Assembly: GCA_958402445.1 (NCBI GenBank)
Contig: CATXTO010000006.1
Coordinates: 37,537-101,536, forward strand
From: an uncultured Eubacteriales bacterium
Lineage (GTDB): Bacteria > Bacillota > Clostridia > Oscillospirales > Oscillospiraceae
Length of the DNA stretch: 64,000 nucleotides
Direction: 5' to 3'
The position numbers and the translations under genes were made by a program. The notes beneath the pieces are model-generated. The model did not search any database. It was not told the origin of the DNA and was given only the letters and a program-made list of their open reading frames with translations. This document shows, in pieces, positions 42,759 through 51,770 of the stretch; within the stretch, counting starts at the first letter, position 1; every line of letters starts with the position of its first letter.

Positions 42759-43123
42759 TTCGGCCCATTCTTGCTTGCCGGAATCCTTACCAAACGGCGG
42801 ACCGGCTTTTGTCAGGCGGCTGGGAGCTGGACTTCTCCAACCCGCCGGACAGCGGGGATCCCCTGGTGGGAGTCTCCCTTCTGGGAAACGCCCTGCTGCT
42901 GGGGATTACGAACGGTTATGTGCCGGAGAATAAGCTAGCGGACATTGGCTGCGGTGTAGCATTCTATCTGACAGTGCCTCAGGAACAATTAGAGCCGATA
43001 TACCAAAATCACCGCTGCTTCAACCCCTCAGAGCTTAAACGCCAGCCCTGGGGTGATTTGGCCTTTGAATTCCAGTTGGAGGGCTTTCAGTTTATGATTG
43101 CGGGGTATCGGGATAAAAAGTAA
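42755..43123 (+). CDS. VOC (glyoxalase-like) family protein
   Basis: A 122-residue protein with the layout of a vicinal-oxygen-chelate domain: an opening beta-strand with Arg-Asn-Pro-Tyr, a Gly-Trp-Glu-Leu-Asp stretch, and the C-terminal Pro-Trp-Gly-Asp-Leu-Ala-Phe-Glu-Phe where metal residues usually lie. Start taken as TTG at 42755, overlapping the upstream stop as TTGA, with GGAGGAG nine bases before it. Substrate unknown; it could act in detoxification or antibiotic binding. Assignment by pattern only. Confidence 0.6.
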   Translation: MIRPILACRNPYQTADRLLSGGWELDFSNPPDSGDPLVGVSLLGNALLLGITNGYVPENKLADIGCGVAFYLTVPQEQLEPIYQNHRCFNPSELKRQPWGDLAFEFQLEGFQFMIAGYRDKK

Positions 43124-43169
43124 AGAATTAAAATCCACCCAGCTGATAAAAAGACTTCTTCCAGAAATG

Positions 43170-43204
43170 ACGCCAAGGGGCCCCACACGGGCGTCCCTTG
43201 GCGT
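43170..43204 (+). terminator. Terminator behind the threonine aldolase operon
   Basis: A 10-bp stem (43170-43179 with 43195-43204) followed by TTT. From here to 43454 I see no gene, only a fragment of the dispersed repeat at 43255-43270. Confidence 0.75.
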
Positions 43205-43454
43205 TTATACTGTCGCCCACCACGTACAGCAAGGTTGCTCAGGCAGAGACATTTGAAAGAGAACCGTCTGGGCTCCTTTTCCCGTATCTCAAAACGATTG
43301 AAGCTTTTTGAATGCTTGAAATGCCGTCTCCCGCATGGGCAACTTGTTCTTCTACCCGGGAATTCTCTCGATAATATGACCCCGTAGGAACTGTCCTCAC
43401 ACATTTGGGGTATAAGCGTGGATCAGTCTCCTTTCTTAATTTAGTGAAAGAAAA

Positions 43455-43489
43455 AGGCGTACTGCAGCATTCCGTTCTGCAATACGCCT
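43455..43489 (-). terminator. Terminator of the NUDIX gene
   Basis: AGGCGTA-CTGCAG pairs with CTGCA-ATACGCCT, one bulge; on the minus strand T5 follows. Confidence 0.8.
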
Positions 43490-43518
43490 CTGGTATTGAT
43501 CTTTACGAGTAATGGAAA

Positions 43519-43998
43519 CTATTTAACAAAGCCCTGCTTCGACAGCCAGTAATTCTCCACCAAATCCCGATGGGTGCAGACAATTCCCAGGTTTGGAAGC
43601 TCCGCTGGCGCAAAAAGTCGCAGCTCCTTGGATTCGGAGCTCCGGAGAAGAATCGGCTCCCGGGTAAGTTGTATCCGATACAGTACGATGACCATGCGCC
43701 ACACACTGCCGTCCCGATAGCTGGCAATCCGGGACGGCGTATCAAAGACGCCCAGCTTCTCAAAGGCCCCCTCCGGCAGGCGCAGGCCTGTCTCCTCCCA
43801 CAGCTCCCGAGCCATGGCACGGCGCTCCGGCTCCCTTCCCTTGACGCCACCGCCCAAAAGGCCCCATTCGCCGGAGTCCCCCCGCCGTTCCAGCAGCAGC
43901 CTCCCCTGCCACTCCACCAAGGCGTTGACGCCCAGACGCGTGGGCCGGTTGGGCTTGGGCGCGGCGGGATCGCCGCAGTAAAACCGCACAATCGACAT
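43519..43998 (-). CDS. NUDIX hydrolase
   Basis: A 159-residue NUDIX protein. The box Gly-x5-Glu-x7-Arg-Glu-Leu-x-Glu-Glu-x-Gly-Leu is complete (about residues 50-72). It hydrolyses a nucleoside diphosphate linked to another moiety; the substrate is not predictable. The ATG at 43998 has GGGAG ten bases upstream, and a longer frame to 44073 lacks a site. Single gene. Confidence 0.9.
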   Translation of the reverse strand: MSIVRFYCGDPAAPKPNRPTRLGVNALVEWQGRLLLERRGDSGEWGLLGGGVKGREPERRAMARELWEETGLRLPEGAFEKLGVFDTPSRIASYRDGSVWRMVIVLYRIQLTREPILLRSSESKELRLFAPAELPNLGIVCTHRDLVENYWLSKQGFVK

Positions 43999-44118
43999 GA
44001 CGTTACTCCCTTCGTCTGATGATGGTCCAAATGCGTCCAAGAAAATTTCTCCCGGAGCACGGGACGCGTACACCGAAGTTACTCCAGCGTGGCAGGCCCT
44101 TTTGACCGGAACCGCCCG

Positions 44119-44745
44119 TTAAAAAAGCTTCGTCAGCTGGACAAACGTTTCAATTTTCGCGTCGTACCACGCAGGAACGCCGAAACCATAGGCCGCCCAA
44201 ACAAAGGGGATGCCCGCTATCCGCGCCGCCTCCAGGTCCCCTTGGGTGTCCCCCACGTACACGGCGCTGGAAATACGCCAGCGCTCCAGAAGCAGGCGGA
44301 GCGTCTCCCCCTTACACAGGCCCGTGTCACCAAAACAGATATGACCCGTAATCCAAGGACCCATGCCGGACTTTTTCAACAGCAGCTCGATATAGCCCTT
44401 CTGGCAGTTACTGACAATGAACAGCCGGTGCCGGCGGGATAAGATACGGACCGTCTCCTGCACCCCGGGATAGAGAATTTCGCAGGGGTCCTCCTCCATC
44501 GTCCGGTGCTCCCAGGCAAACATACGTGTCATAAGGGCGTGCCGCCGCACCGGCTCCAGGCCCGGCAGCAACTCCAGCTCAATTTCATCCATGGTTTTTC
44601 CGAACAGTGGCCGCAGACGCTCCGGGGTGCAGACCAAGTCGGTGGTCCCGTCCTCCCGCAGCCCCTGGTTCCAGCCCCTGGTCACCAGCTCCACAGAGTC
44701 CCAGAGGGTCCCGTCCACATCGAAAATCAGGCTCTCCGCTCTCAT
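44119..44745 (-). CDS. HAD family hydrolase (phosphoglycolate phosphatase-like)
   Basis: A 208-residue haloacid-dehalogenase phosphatase. Motif I is Phe-Asp-Val-Asp-Gly-Thr-Leu-Trp-Asp at residues 8-16, motif II Ile-Val-Ser-Asn near residue 110, and motif IV Val-Gly-Asp-Thr-Gln-Gly-Asp near residue 168. A helical cap lies between I and II. It removes phosphate from a small metabolite. It overlaps the MATE gene stop as ATGA, so the pair is coupled. Confidence 0.9.
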   Translation of the reverse strand: MRAESLIFDVDGTLWDSVELVTRGWNQGLREDGTTDLVCTPERLRPLFGKTMDEIELELLPGLEPVRRHALMTRMFAWEHRTMEEDPCEILYPGVQETVRILSRRHRLFIVSNCQKGYIELLLKKSGMGPWITGHICFGDTGLCKGETLRLLLERWRISSAVYVGDTQGDLEAARIAGIPFVWAAYGFGVPAWYDAKIETFVQLTKLF

Positions 44746-46139
44746 CTCGCCACTCCCTCCGGCTCCGGGTCCCGCAGACGCCGCAGCGTCCTGCGGAACA
44801 GTAACGTGAAGGTCACCACCGTGGTGATCACGGCGAGGAAATCCGCCACCGGCTCAGCCAAAAATACCGCCATAGCCTTTTCCTCCCCGGTATGGAAGAA
44901 CATCGGCAGCAGAAAAATCAGTGGGATCAGCAGCAGAATCTTTCGCAGGACCGCCAAAAACAGGGAGACCTTCGCGTTTCCCAGGGCGATAAAGGTCTGC
45001 TGGCAGGCAATTTGGGCGCCGAAGATCAGCGCCACCGCCATATAGATCCGCATGGCCCAGGCACTGTATGCAATCAGGGCCTCGTCTGTTGCGAATACTG
45101 CCGCCAGAGCGCCTGGACACAGCATGGCCAGAGACCACAGCAGCAGAGAATATCCCAGGGAAATTCCCAGTAGAAGTGCAAATGCTTTTCTGACCCGGTC
45201 CGGGTTCCGCGCCCCGAAATTATAGCTGATGATGGGCTGGGCGCCCTGGGTCAGGCCCTGCAGCGGCAGCATGGAAAACTGCATTACGCTGGACAGGATC
45301 GTCATGGCCCCGACCGCCAGGTCACCGCCGAATTTTTGCAAAGTGGCATTGAAGCATACGGCAATGACTCCTTCTGTGGACTGCATAATAAAGGGGGACA
45401 GGCCCAGCGCCAAGCAAGGGCAATAGACCCGCCAGTTTATCCTGAGATTCTCCCGCCGGATGCGCAGGCCGGTTCGTTTCCCCAACAAAAACCGCACCAC
45501 CCAGGCGGCGGACAGGGCCTGAGAAATAATCGTGGCCAGAGCGGCCCCGGAAACGCCCAGATGCAGGACCTGGATAAAAACCGTGTCAAGGATGATATTA
45601 CACACCGCACCGATGATGACGCTGACCATGGACACTCCGGCAAAACCCTGCGCGGTGATAAACGCATTGAGGCCCAAAGCCAGCTCCACAAAAATCGTGC
45701 CCAAGGCGTAGATGTTCATATATTCCACTGCGTAGCCAATGGTATCGGGACTGGCACCAAAGGTCAAAAGCAGAGGCCGGTTGAAGGCGAGAAACAGAGC
45801 TGTCAGGACGACGCTCACCAAAACTGCGCCGGTGGTGCAGTTGCCCAGGATTTTTTCCGCCGTTTGCCGGTCTCCCCGGCCTAGCATAATGGAGGCCCGG
45901 GTGGCGCCTCCCATGGCCGTCAAAGCGGCAAAAGCGGAGATAATCATAATCAGGCTCAGGCAAACCCCCACGCCGGTCAGGGCGGTTTTTCCCACCACTG
46001 GAATGTGTCCGATGTAAATCCGGTCCACTATATTGTACAGCGCATTGACCAGCTGGGCGGTAATCGTAGGCAGCGCCAGCCGCAACAGCAGCTTCCCTAC
46101 GCTGCCTTGGCTGAGGTCCGCGTTCTTTTCCCGTTCCAT
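44742..46139 (-). CDS. MATE family efflux transporter
   Basis: A 465-residue membrane protein with twelve helices in two related halves, of the MATE drug/Na+ antiporter family. The opening Leu-Leu-Leu-Arg-Leu-Ala-Leu-Pro-Thr-Ile and the Gly-Ala-Gln-Pro-Ile-Ile-Ser-Tyr-Asn-Phe-Gly segment near residue 292 are typical. Probably exports cationic compounds. It is the first gene of a two-gene operon with the HAD phosphatase. Confidence 0.92.
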   Translation of the reverse strand: MEREKNADLSQGSVGKLLLRLALPTITAQLVNALYNIVDRIYIGHIPVVGKTALTGVGVCLSLIMIISAFAALTAMGGATRASIMLGRGDRQTAEKILGNCTTGAVLVSVVLTALFLAFNRPLLLTFGASPDTIGYAVEYMNIYALGTIFVELALGLNAFITAQGFAGVSMVSVIIGAVCNIILDTVFIQVLHLGVSGAALATIISQALSAAWVVRFLLGKRTGLRIRRENLRINWRVYCPCLALGLSPFIMQSTEGVIAVCFNATLQKFGGDLAVGAMTILSSVMQFSMLPLQGLTQGAQPIISYNFGARNPDRVRKAFALLLGISLGYSLLLWSLAMLCPGALAAVFATDEALIAYSAWAMRIYMAVALIFGAQIACQQTFIALGNAKVSLFLAVLRKILLLIPLIFLLPMFFHTGEEKAMAVFLAEPVADFLAVITTVVTFTLLFRRTLRRLRDPEPEGVAR

Positions 46140-46233
46140 AAGCGTTTGTCTCCTCCCCTCCGGCTTTGAGCCGGCGCAAGTAATTTTACAGCACTATCAT
46201 TATACTCCCTTTTTCTCTGATCGCAACGGAAAT

Positions 46234-46263
46234 AATGGCGCTGCCGCAGAATTTGCGGCAGCG
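46234..46263 (-). terminator. Hairpin, probable udk terminator
   Basis: GGCGCTGCCGCA pairs with TGCGGCAGCGCC around five bases. On the minus strand ATTATTT follows. Confidence 0.6.
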
Positions 46264-46333
46264 CCCTCCGGGCTTCGCCTGGTTTCAGGAACGTGGGAAA
46301 TGGTTTTAGGCCATTTCCCGGGTGAGTACAGCC

Positions 46334-46379
46334 GCCCCAGGCCGTCAAAAAGTCTTTAAAACGACCTGGGGCGTTTTTC
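46334..46379 (+). terminator. Orphan plus-strand terminator-like hairpin
   Basis: GCCCCAGGCCGT pairs (one mismatch) with ACGACCTGGGGC, followed by GTTTTT. No plus-strand gene lies before it. The 424-base gap 46140-46563 otherwise holds repeat fragments at 46420-46430 and 46497-46516. Confidence 0.5.
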
Positions 46380-46563
46380 AAACCTTTCCAGAAGTTTGAA
46401 AAGCCTTTTGATTGAACGCGAAAGAGAACCCTGACGGTTCCCTTTTACTCGTTTCTTCCCTCCGAGTCTTTGGTCTTGCAGATTATTTGGCAAGCTGGGG
46501 CAACCTCTGGTCGCCCGTCAAAACCCGCAATGGCTATTTTTCGGCAAAACAGACCCGTAGCTT

Positions 46564-47187
46564 TTACGGTCTCTGTTCAATATGACGCTGAATGCGGTTC
46601 ATCAGCATATCCAGCGCCACCAGATTTTTGCCGCCTTCCAGCACCACCAAATCCGCAAACTTTTTGCTGGGCTCCACGTATTGGTCGTGCATGGGCTTTA
46701 CTGTTGTCTGATACTGCGTCAGCACAGACTCCAGGGTCCTGCCCCGTTTGTTCACATCCCGCTTAATCCGACGGCACAGCCGGATATCCGCATCCGTATC
46801 CACATAAATCTTAATATCCATTAAATCCCGCAGCGGCTTATTCTCAAAAATCAGAATCCCCTCCACCATAATGACGCTTTTGGGGCAAATCCGAATCACC
46901 TGGTCGCTACGATTATGTACGGCAAAGTCGTACACCGGGCAGTCCACCGCCACGCCGCCGCGCAGCAATCTCAGCTGCTGAACCATGAGCTCGGTCTCAA
47001 AAGCCGCAGGCTCATCATAGTTTAGCTTACATCGCTCCTCATAGGGTAGCTCGTTGTGCGCCCGGTAGTAATTGTCATGGCTCAGGACCGTGATATCGTC
47101 CCCAAAACGGCCCATCAGGTTTCGCATCAGCGTCGTCTTGCCGCTCCCGCTGCCGCCGGCAATGCCGATGACCAGTACTCTCGCCAT
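46564..47187 (-). CDS. udk: Uridine kinase family protein
   Basis: A 207-residue P-loop kinase. Walker A is Gly-Gly-Ser-Gly-Ser-Gly-Lys-Thr near residue 10, with Ser-His-Asp-Asn-Tyr-Tyr-Arg near residue 37, Tyr-Asp-Phe-Ala near residue 88, Val-Glu-Gly-Ile-Leu near residue 109 and Arg-Arg-Ile-Lys-Arg-Asp near residue 136. It phosphorylates uridine and cytidine. The ATG at 47187 has GGAGGGCGG upstream. Last intact core gene before the accessory region. Confidence 0.93.
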   Translation of the reverse strand: MARVLVIGIAGGSGSGKTTLMRNLMGRFGDDITVLSHDNYYRAHNELPYEERCKLNYDEPAAFETELMVQQLRLLRGGVAVDCPVYDFAVHNRSDQVIRICPKSVIMVEGILIFENKPLRDLMDIKIYVDTDADIRLCRRIKRDVNKRGRTLESVLTQYQTTVKPMHDQYVEPSKKFADLVVLEGGKNLVALDMLMNRIQRHIEQRP

Positions 47188-47312
47188 TATTCCGCCCTCC
47201 ATCACACCGTGCCGGGCACGGCCTTTTCTGACCATTATAGCGGAAAAGCGGGAAAAAGGAAACCTCTTTTTTTGGCGGAGGGCCGATAAGGAAGTACGGA
47301 AGAACCATAGGT

Positions 47313-47344
47313 AAAACCGGCGTGGCGGAGGTCACGCCGGTTTT
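47313..47344. terminator. Bidirectional hairpin at the core/accessory border
   Basis: A 12-bp stem AAAACCGGCGTG with CACGCCGGTTTT. It overlaps the end of the recombinase relic. Confidence 0.7.
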
Positions 47345-47945
47345 GCTGCATCCAGGGCTTCCGGCCCGATATTCAGCGGGATGCGGATTTTGCCCACATA
47401 GGTGAAATAGACTTCAATCGTAACATACGATCTGCATCGGCCCTTTCCCGGCGACGCATAGATTGAAAATGCGCCGGACCACCTGAACGGCTTCCTCGTC
47501 CACCACCCACTTCTTTTTGTCCTGGGGGTCCTCCACATATCCGCAGGGCGGGTTGCTGGCGATGTGCTCCCTGTCCTCCCCGCGCAGCTTCACCACCGCC
47601 CGAATTATCTTGCTGGTGTCCTTGGGTAGTAATCGTTGAACACGTTTTTGAACACCGCGAAGTCGTTTTCCCCTTTGGCGCTGCCCACATCGTCGTTGAT
47701 GGCAATAAAGCGCACGTCGTAGGCGGGGAAGATCAGTCCTGTAAACGGCCCATGTAGGAATACTTCCGGCCCAGCCGGGACAGGTCCTTGACAATGAGCG
47801 GGAAACGCCGTAATCCTCCACCTGCTTCATCATCTCCTGAAAACCGGGGCGGTTGAAGATAGCTCCATAGAGTTCTCCTCCTCCCCGCTTGGAGTAGAGG
47901 ACGGAAGTTATGGGCTTGTCCTCTCTGCCCCTTTCGCTCATTACC
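47335..47945 (-). pseudogene. Degraded serine recombinase (TnpX/TndX-type)
   Basis: Pieces of a large serine recombinase in all three minus-strand frames: Arg-Pro-Gly-Phe-x-x-Met-Met near 47850, Val-Lys-Asp-Leu-Ser-Arg-Leu-Gly-Arg near 47790, Phe-Ile-Ala-Ile-Asn-Asp-Asp-Val near 47710, Asp-Thr-Ser-Lys-Ile-Ile-Arg-Ala-Val near 47610, and Asn-Pro-Pro-Cys-Gly-Tyr followed by Trp-Val-Val-Asp-Glu-Glu-Ala near 47530. Frame changes fit single-base deletions; after Gly-Pro-Met-Gln-Ile a larger deletion joins a C-terminal Val-Tyr-Phe-Thr-Tyr-Val-Gly-Lys-Ile stretch. The N-terminal catalytic Ser region is not found. Such enzymes excise Tn4451/Tn5397-like elements; this one is dead and marks the edge of the island. 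Confidence 0.85.
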
Positions 47946-48262
47946 CGCATGGGAGAGGGCTGTTTGTTGCTCTTTTCAAAAAAGAATTGAAAAGAAAACA
48001 AAAATGCGTCCGTCTGCATAAAGCAAATGGGCGCAAAGGAATTGATCACGACTATATGATGATGTGTGTGTTCATACTCATGGGCGAGGTTTCTCCATGT
48101 TGGGGACGGGCTTTTTTTAAGAAGTAAAGCTTTTTGTTAGGGGTAATAATACAGCACAGCCGCATCCTCCTTTATGCCGCCGGGTTGCCTATCTACTGAT
48201 ATAACAAACGGCGACCTTGATTTCTCAAAACCGCCGCTTTATCATTTGGGCGTGAAAGTAGG

Positions 48263-48304
48263 TCTGCTGCACGACGGTTTTTTCTTTTTCCGTCGTACAG
48301 CAGA
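48263..48304. terminator. Hairpin behind vanX
   Basis: A 15-base arm (48263-48277) pairs with 48290-48304 (one mismatch) around a T-rich loop, nine bases after the vanX stop. No T-run follows on the minus strand. Between it and the recombinase relic (47946-48262) I see no intact gene. Confidence 0.6.
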
Positions 48305-48312
48305 TTGTCTGT

Positions 48313-48921
48313 TTATTGGATACCAAAATCAAAATATGTAGTTGGATACGGTTCGTTTTTAAGCGTGTAATGCCACCATTCTTTTTCGTAAGGTATAAAG
48401 CCGCTTTCCATCATAATGTTTCGTAGTAACAGCCTGTTTGCTGCGGCAGTGCGGGAAATACCGATTGCATTATGATGCGACAATACATCCATAAGATCAA
48501 AGCAGCCGCCCATATCAAGCAGTTCGCCAGTAGATATTTTATACAAGCTCAAATCAATCGTGCTCCCACGGCTATGTCCAGATTTTTTACTGATGTATCC
48601 CAATGGGATCATCTGTGCTTTAGTAATATTAGGATAATGTTCCTGCTTTGTTTTTTCATCCTCTGGAAGCGTTACCCATTCCATAAAGCAACATACGGCG
48701 CGTGTAGGGCGATAGCCATCCCAAAAACGCAGACCCAATCCTTTTTGCATAGCAATGGCTGCTGCGTTTACGAGTGCGGCGGCCATCTCTTTCGTTCCGA
48801 CAACACGATTTGCATTATAACCATTGACATTCGACCCAGTGAAGTTATCATTGTAGAAATATTTAGCATCTATTTGTGCCGCAGGGACAACTTCGTCTAA
48901 AACAACAAATCCTTTTTCCAT
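48313..48921 (-). CDS. vanX: D-Ala-D-Ala dipeptidase VanX
   Basis: A 202-residue zinc dipeptidase that destroys normal D-Ala-D-Ala so that only D-Ala-D-Lac enters cell-wall precursors. All known functional residues appear at the classical VanX positions: Arg71 in Trp-Asp-Gly-Tyr-Arg-Pro, zinc ligands His116, Asp123 and His184 (Ser-Gly-His-Ser-Arg-Gly-Ser-Thr-Ile-Asp and Glu-Trp-Trp-His), and the base Glu181. Length equals that of VanX. Outside the active site it differs clearly from VanA- and VanB-type VanX as I remember them. Last gene of the van operon, 6 bp after the ligase. Confidence 0.96.
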   Translation of the reverse strand: MEKGFVVLDEVVPAAQIDAKYFYNDNFTGSNVNGYNANRVVGTKEMAAALVNAAAIAMQKGLGLRFWDGYRPTRAVCCFMEWVTLPEDEKTKQEHYPNITKAQMIPLGYISKKSGHSRGSTIDLSLYKISTGELLDMGGCFDLMDVLSHHNAIGISRTAAANRLLLRNIMMESGFIPYEKEWWHYTLKNEPYPTTYFDFGIQ

Positions 48922-48927
48922 CTATAT

Positions 48928-49938
48928 TCACCTCGCTTCTGCAATTAGCTTGTCCACAACTTCGGTCATAGGAATACCGGCAACTTCCATCATGCGCGGA
49001 TAACGACTATATGATGTGAACCCGGGCATTGTATTGATTTCATTTAGCATGACCGTCCCATCTGCAAGCAGAAACATATCTACTCGTGCAAGACCCCGGC
49101 AGCCAATCGTGCGATAAAGCTTCTTCGCGGTTTCTGCTACGCGACAGCGTAGGTCGTTTGGTATTTTCGCCGGAACATGGATAACAGCATTTTCCGATCC
49201 CTTTTCAGGCTGCTTTTCCTGATGAATTCTGAAAAAGCCCCCAGACAATTCAATTTGGTCTATTTCGCCAGTGATAATGTCGCTGCCGTTTCCAAGGACT
49301 GCACATCCAACCTCTTGTCCGACTATCGCTTCTTCAATCAACACTTTGTTGTCATATTTTTGCGCGTCATTAATGGCTTCCCTCAATTCAGCCTTGCAAT
49401 GCACCTTAGTTATGCCAAAAGACGATCCAGAACGCGCCGGCTTTACAAAAATCGGATAAGCGAAATCACCAATATCCTCCGAGCTTCCTCTTTCAAGCAC
49501 TCGAAATTTAGGTGTAGGCACACCCGCCTGCATTGCCACAAGATACGCAAGGGATTTATCCATGCATATAGCCGAGGCCGTTACATCACAGCCAACATAG
49601 GGGATGCCGAATAATTCCAGCACGCCTTGGATAGCTCCATCCTCACCGTAATGACCATGCAGCATTGGGAACACCACGTCAACCGGGCTAATTGTTCTAT
49701 CATCTATGCAGATAGCCCCTTTTACTGACCGATTGACGCTTAATGTGACCGGCGTTCCACTATCAAGATCATTTGGAGATAAAACATATTGCCAGCAGCC
49801 ATCCCTCGTGATGTGGACAAAGTGTGCGTTGTATTTCTGCGGATTCATCCATTTAGTGAGTTGTTGGGCTGATTTAACTGATATATCGTGTTCCTCAGCC
49901 ATTCCTCCGAACAATACTAAGACATTGAGTGCTTTCAT
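48928..49938 (-). CDS. Van-type D-alanine-D-lactate ligase
   Basis: A 336-residue ATP-grasp ligase. Family blocks are Leu-Phe-Gly-Gly-Met-Ala-Glu-Glu-His, Gly-Glu-Asp-Gly-Ala-Ile-Gln-Gly, Val-Lys-Pro-Ala-Arg-Ser-Gly-Ser-Ser-Phe-Gly and Asn-Glu-Ile-Asn-Thr-Met-Pro-Gly-Phe-Thr. The omega loop reads Phe-Arg-Ile-His-Gln-Glu ... Glu-Lys-Gly-Ser-Glu-Asn: the His is the VanA His244 equivalent that selects D-lactate, while D-Ala-D-Ala and D-Ala-D-Ser ligases differ here. So it makes D-Ala-D-Lac, giving glycopeptide resistance. The N-terminal third diverges from VanA, VanB and VanD as recalled, so the type is not named. The ATG at 49938 has AAAGGAG; it overlaps vanH by 44 bp. Confidence 0.93.
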   Translation of the reverse strand: MKALNVLVLFGGMAEEHDISVKSAQQLTKWMNPQKYNAHFVHITRDGCWQYVLSPNDLDSGTPVTLSVNRSVKGAICIDDRTISPVDVVFPMLHGHYGEDGAIQGVLELFGIPYVGCDVTASAICMDKSLAYLVAMQAGVPTPKFRVLERGSSEDIGDFAYPIFVKPARSGSSFGITKVHCKAELREAINDAQKYDNKVLIEEAIVGQEVGCAVLGNGSDIITGEIDQIELSGGFFRIHQEKQPEKGSENAVIHVPAKIPNDLRCRVAETAKKLYRTIGCRGLARVDMFLLADGTVMLNEINTMPGFTSYSRYPRMMEVAGIPMTEVVDKLIAEAR

Positions 49939-50884
49939 TTTTTGTTCTCCTTTCATGTTCCATGCAGTTTCTCAAAGTGTTTGTGACAATATCTGATAGG
50001 GCCTGCTTTGTAAAAAAGGCGCAATGCGGTGTCAAAATCACATTTGGTAAGGACTCCAAAGCATAAAACGGCGCACTATCTTTTTTGCCGATGCAGTTTT
50101 GGTAAAAATAGTTTTCTTCACCCTCGATTACATCAAGGGCAGCGCCCGCAATACGTCCCTCCTTTAACGCAGATTCTAACGCTTCCGTATCAATTAGGCC
50201 CCCTCGTGACACATTGACTAAAATGGCTCCAGGCTTCATAAGTGAAATGCGTGACCATGACATAAAATGTGTTGTTTCTTCACATAGTGGTAAATGTAGC
50301 GTTACTATATCGCTTTCACGCAGTAGCCTATTCAGCGTGGTATAGTGAATACCTGTTGTTGGGGTGTGGGAATATGCAATCAGCTTGCAGCCAAACCCTT
50401 GCAGCATTTTAGAAACACTACCGCCGATTTTTCCTGTTCCAATAATTCCGATGGTCATGCCAGAAAGAGTATTTACTCTGGACGGACTTAACCGGTAATC
50501 ACCTTGTGCTGAACGCTCTAAAGTCGGCATAATTTTTCTAACGGCCATCAGCATTAACATGACAGCGTGTTCAGCAACACTTTCAGGCGAATAGGTGATG
50601 TTCTCAACAGCAATCCCGCGTTTTTTTGCATATTCCATGTCAATATGGTTCATACCAATGCTCCGTGTATTGATATAGCGAACGCCCCTTTGATACAGAG
50701 CATCTATAACAGCAATATTAATTAGCACTTTATGGTTGACGCTAACAACCGCTCCAAAAGGGAGGCAAGCGATGTCTACTTCGTTAATGTCGCTCGAAAA
50801 TGTACGAATTGATAAAGCCATATGTTCAGCGGCATTTTGGAATTCCGCACGTTCTTCATCATCACAGCCAAAAATAAAGATCAT
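49895..50884 (-). CDS. vanH: D-lactate dehydrogenase VanH
   Basis: A 329-residue NAD-dependent dehydrogenase that reduces pyruvate to D-lactate for the ligase. The dinucleotide loop is Gly-Ile-Ile-Gly-Thr-Gly-Lys-Ile-Gly near residue 147; catalytic Arg lies in Val-Ser-Arg-Gly-Gly-Leu-Ile near residue 229, Glu in Val-Ile-Glu-Gly-Glu near residue 258 and His in Thr-Pro-His-Cys near residue 290. The Thr-Arg-Ser-Ile-Gly-Met-Asn-His segment near residue 93 is VanH-like. The C-terminus runs 44 bp into the ligase gene, longer than the usual few bases, and may carry a changed tail. Confidence 0.95.
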   Translation of the reverse strand: MIFIFGCDDEERAEFQNAAEHMALSIRTFSSDINEVDIACLPFGAVVSVNHKVLINIAVIDALYQRGVRYINTRSIGMNHIDMEYAKKRGIAVENITYSPESVAEHAVMLMLMAVRKIMPTLERSAQGDYRLSPSRVNTLSGMTIGIIGTGKIGGSVSKMLQGFGCKLIAYSHTPTTGIHYTTLNRLLRESDIVTLHLPLCEETTHFMSWSRISLMKPGAILVNVSRGGLIDTEALESALKEGRIAGAALDVIEGEENYFYQNCIGKKDSAPFYALESLPNVILTPHCAFFTKQALSDIVTNTLRNCMEHERRTKNESTQCLSIVRRNG

Positions 50885-50932
50885 TGTTCCTCCTTAGAAT
50901 CGCCGGACATAGCCGGTTTATATGTTCACGCT

Positions 50933-51758
50933 TTAGTCCGTCCAATCAACAACCTTTACTGTATCGGGTAGCTTAAACCCAATTTCACAAGCATTTTTAT
51001 ACATGATTTGTGTGGACAGTACTTGTCCTGTCATGACAGATATTGAATTCCGAACAACATCAACAGTCTCAATGACTTTTCCTTTCTCTCGAAAGTATAT
51101 AAGGTTATCGTTAGATACCATATAACTGACGTTCACCGGCTCATTCGTGAATATACTGCCAATAATGTTCTCGCTATCAAAGACAATACGGATTTGAAAT
51201 GTAGAATCGGTATCGTTTCTAACTTTCAAGTCAATCCAGCCCTCTGATATGTTCGCATCCACACCTAATGGAGCATCACTGTGCGGGTCAGGAAAATCTT
51301 AACACCATGCCCGTGACGTTCAACAGCAGAGCGTGGAGTATGAAGAAACAGCCAGAACATCAGATTGTTCATTTGACACATTCTACCGCCATACGATGTT
51401 GTCAACACTCCATCGGTTACAATTAACCCGTCTTTGTAGGGCACAGCTTTATCGGCGTTTCGCACTAATTTCCAAAAAGAGAATGTTTCATGGGGTTTAA
51501 TCACCAAGTTATTCAACACCGCTGCTACCAACTTTAAATTGAAAATCTTGTTCTCCTGATACACCATATCAAAACCTGTTTCTCTGTTGTATAAAGGGCA
51601 ACTGGTTGTGAACAACCGATATGGTAATGCCGCATCCGCTATTTCGGCAACTTAATGGTTTTTGTCCACGTCCATACTTAAATAAAATAGGAATGTCGCT
51701 GCTTTTTTCTCAATGGCAACAGACAAGGAAAAAGTTGTGCAAGTCGTTTTCTACTCAT
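50933..51758 (-). pseudogene. vanW: Frameshifted vanW
   Basis: A VanW homologue (accessory protein of unknown function in vanB/vanM-type clusters) split over frames. The ATG at 51758 opens Met-Ser-Arg-Lys-Arg-Leu; the frame changes near 51690, an in-frame TAA follows near 51655, then the core continues through Ser-Cys-Pro-Leu-Tyr-Asn and Glu-Thr-Phe-Ser-Phe-Trp-Lys-Leu-Val-Arg to a second shift near 51295, after which Val-Asp-Ala-Asn-Ile-Ser-Glu-Gly-Trp runs to the stop at 50933. Both shifts equal loss of one base. The gene begins 12 bp after vanY. vanW is dispensable for resistance in other clusters, so the operon may still work. Confidence 0.9.
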
Positions 51759-51770
51759 TTTGCGTTTCTT

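Noticed and set aside
43087..43404. A 105-residue minus-strand frame in the gap behind the VOC gene
   Set aside because: It has no ribosome site, runs through a terminator and into the VOC gene, and resembles no family.
48928..49938. Housekeeping D-Ala-D-Ala ligase or D-Ala-D-Ser (VanC/E/G) ligase
   Set aside because: The Ile-His-Gln-Glu loop and the vanH and vanX neighbours fit D-lactate use; a serine racemase (VanT) and a VanXY protein are absent.
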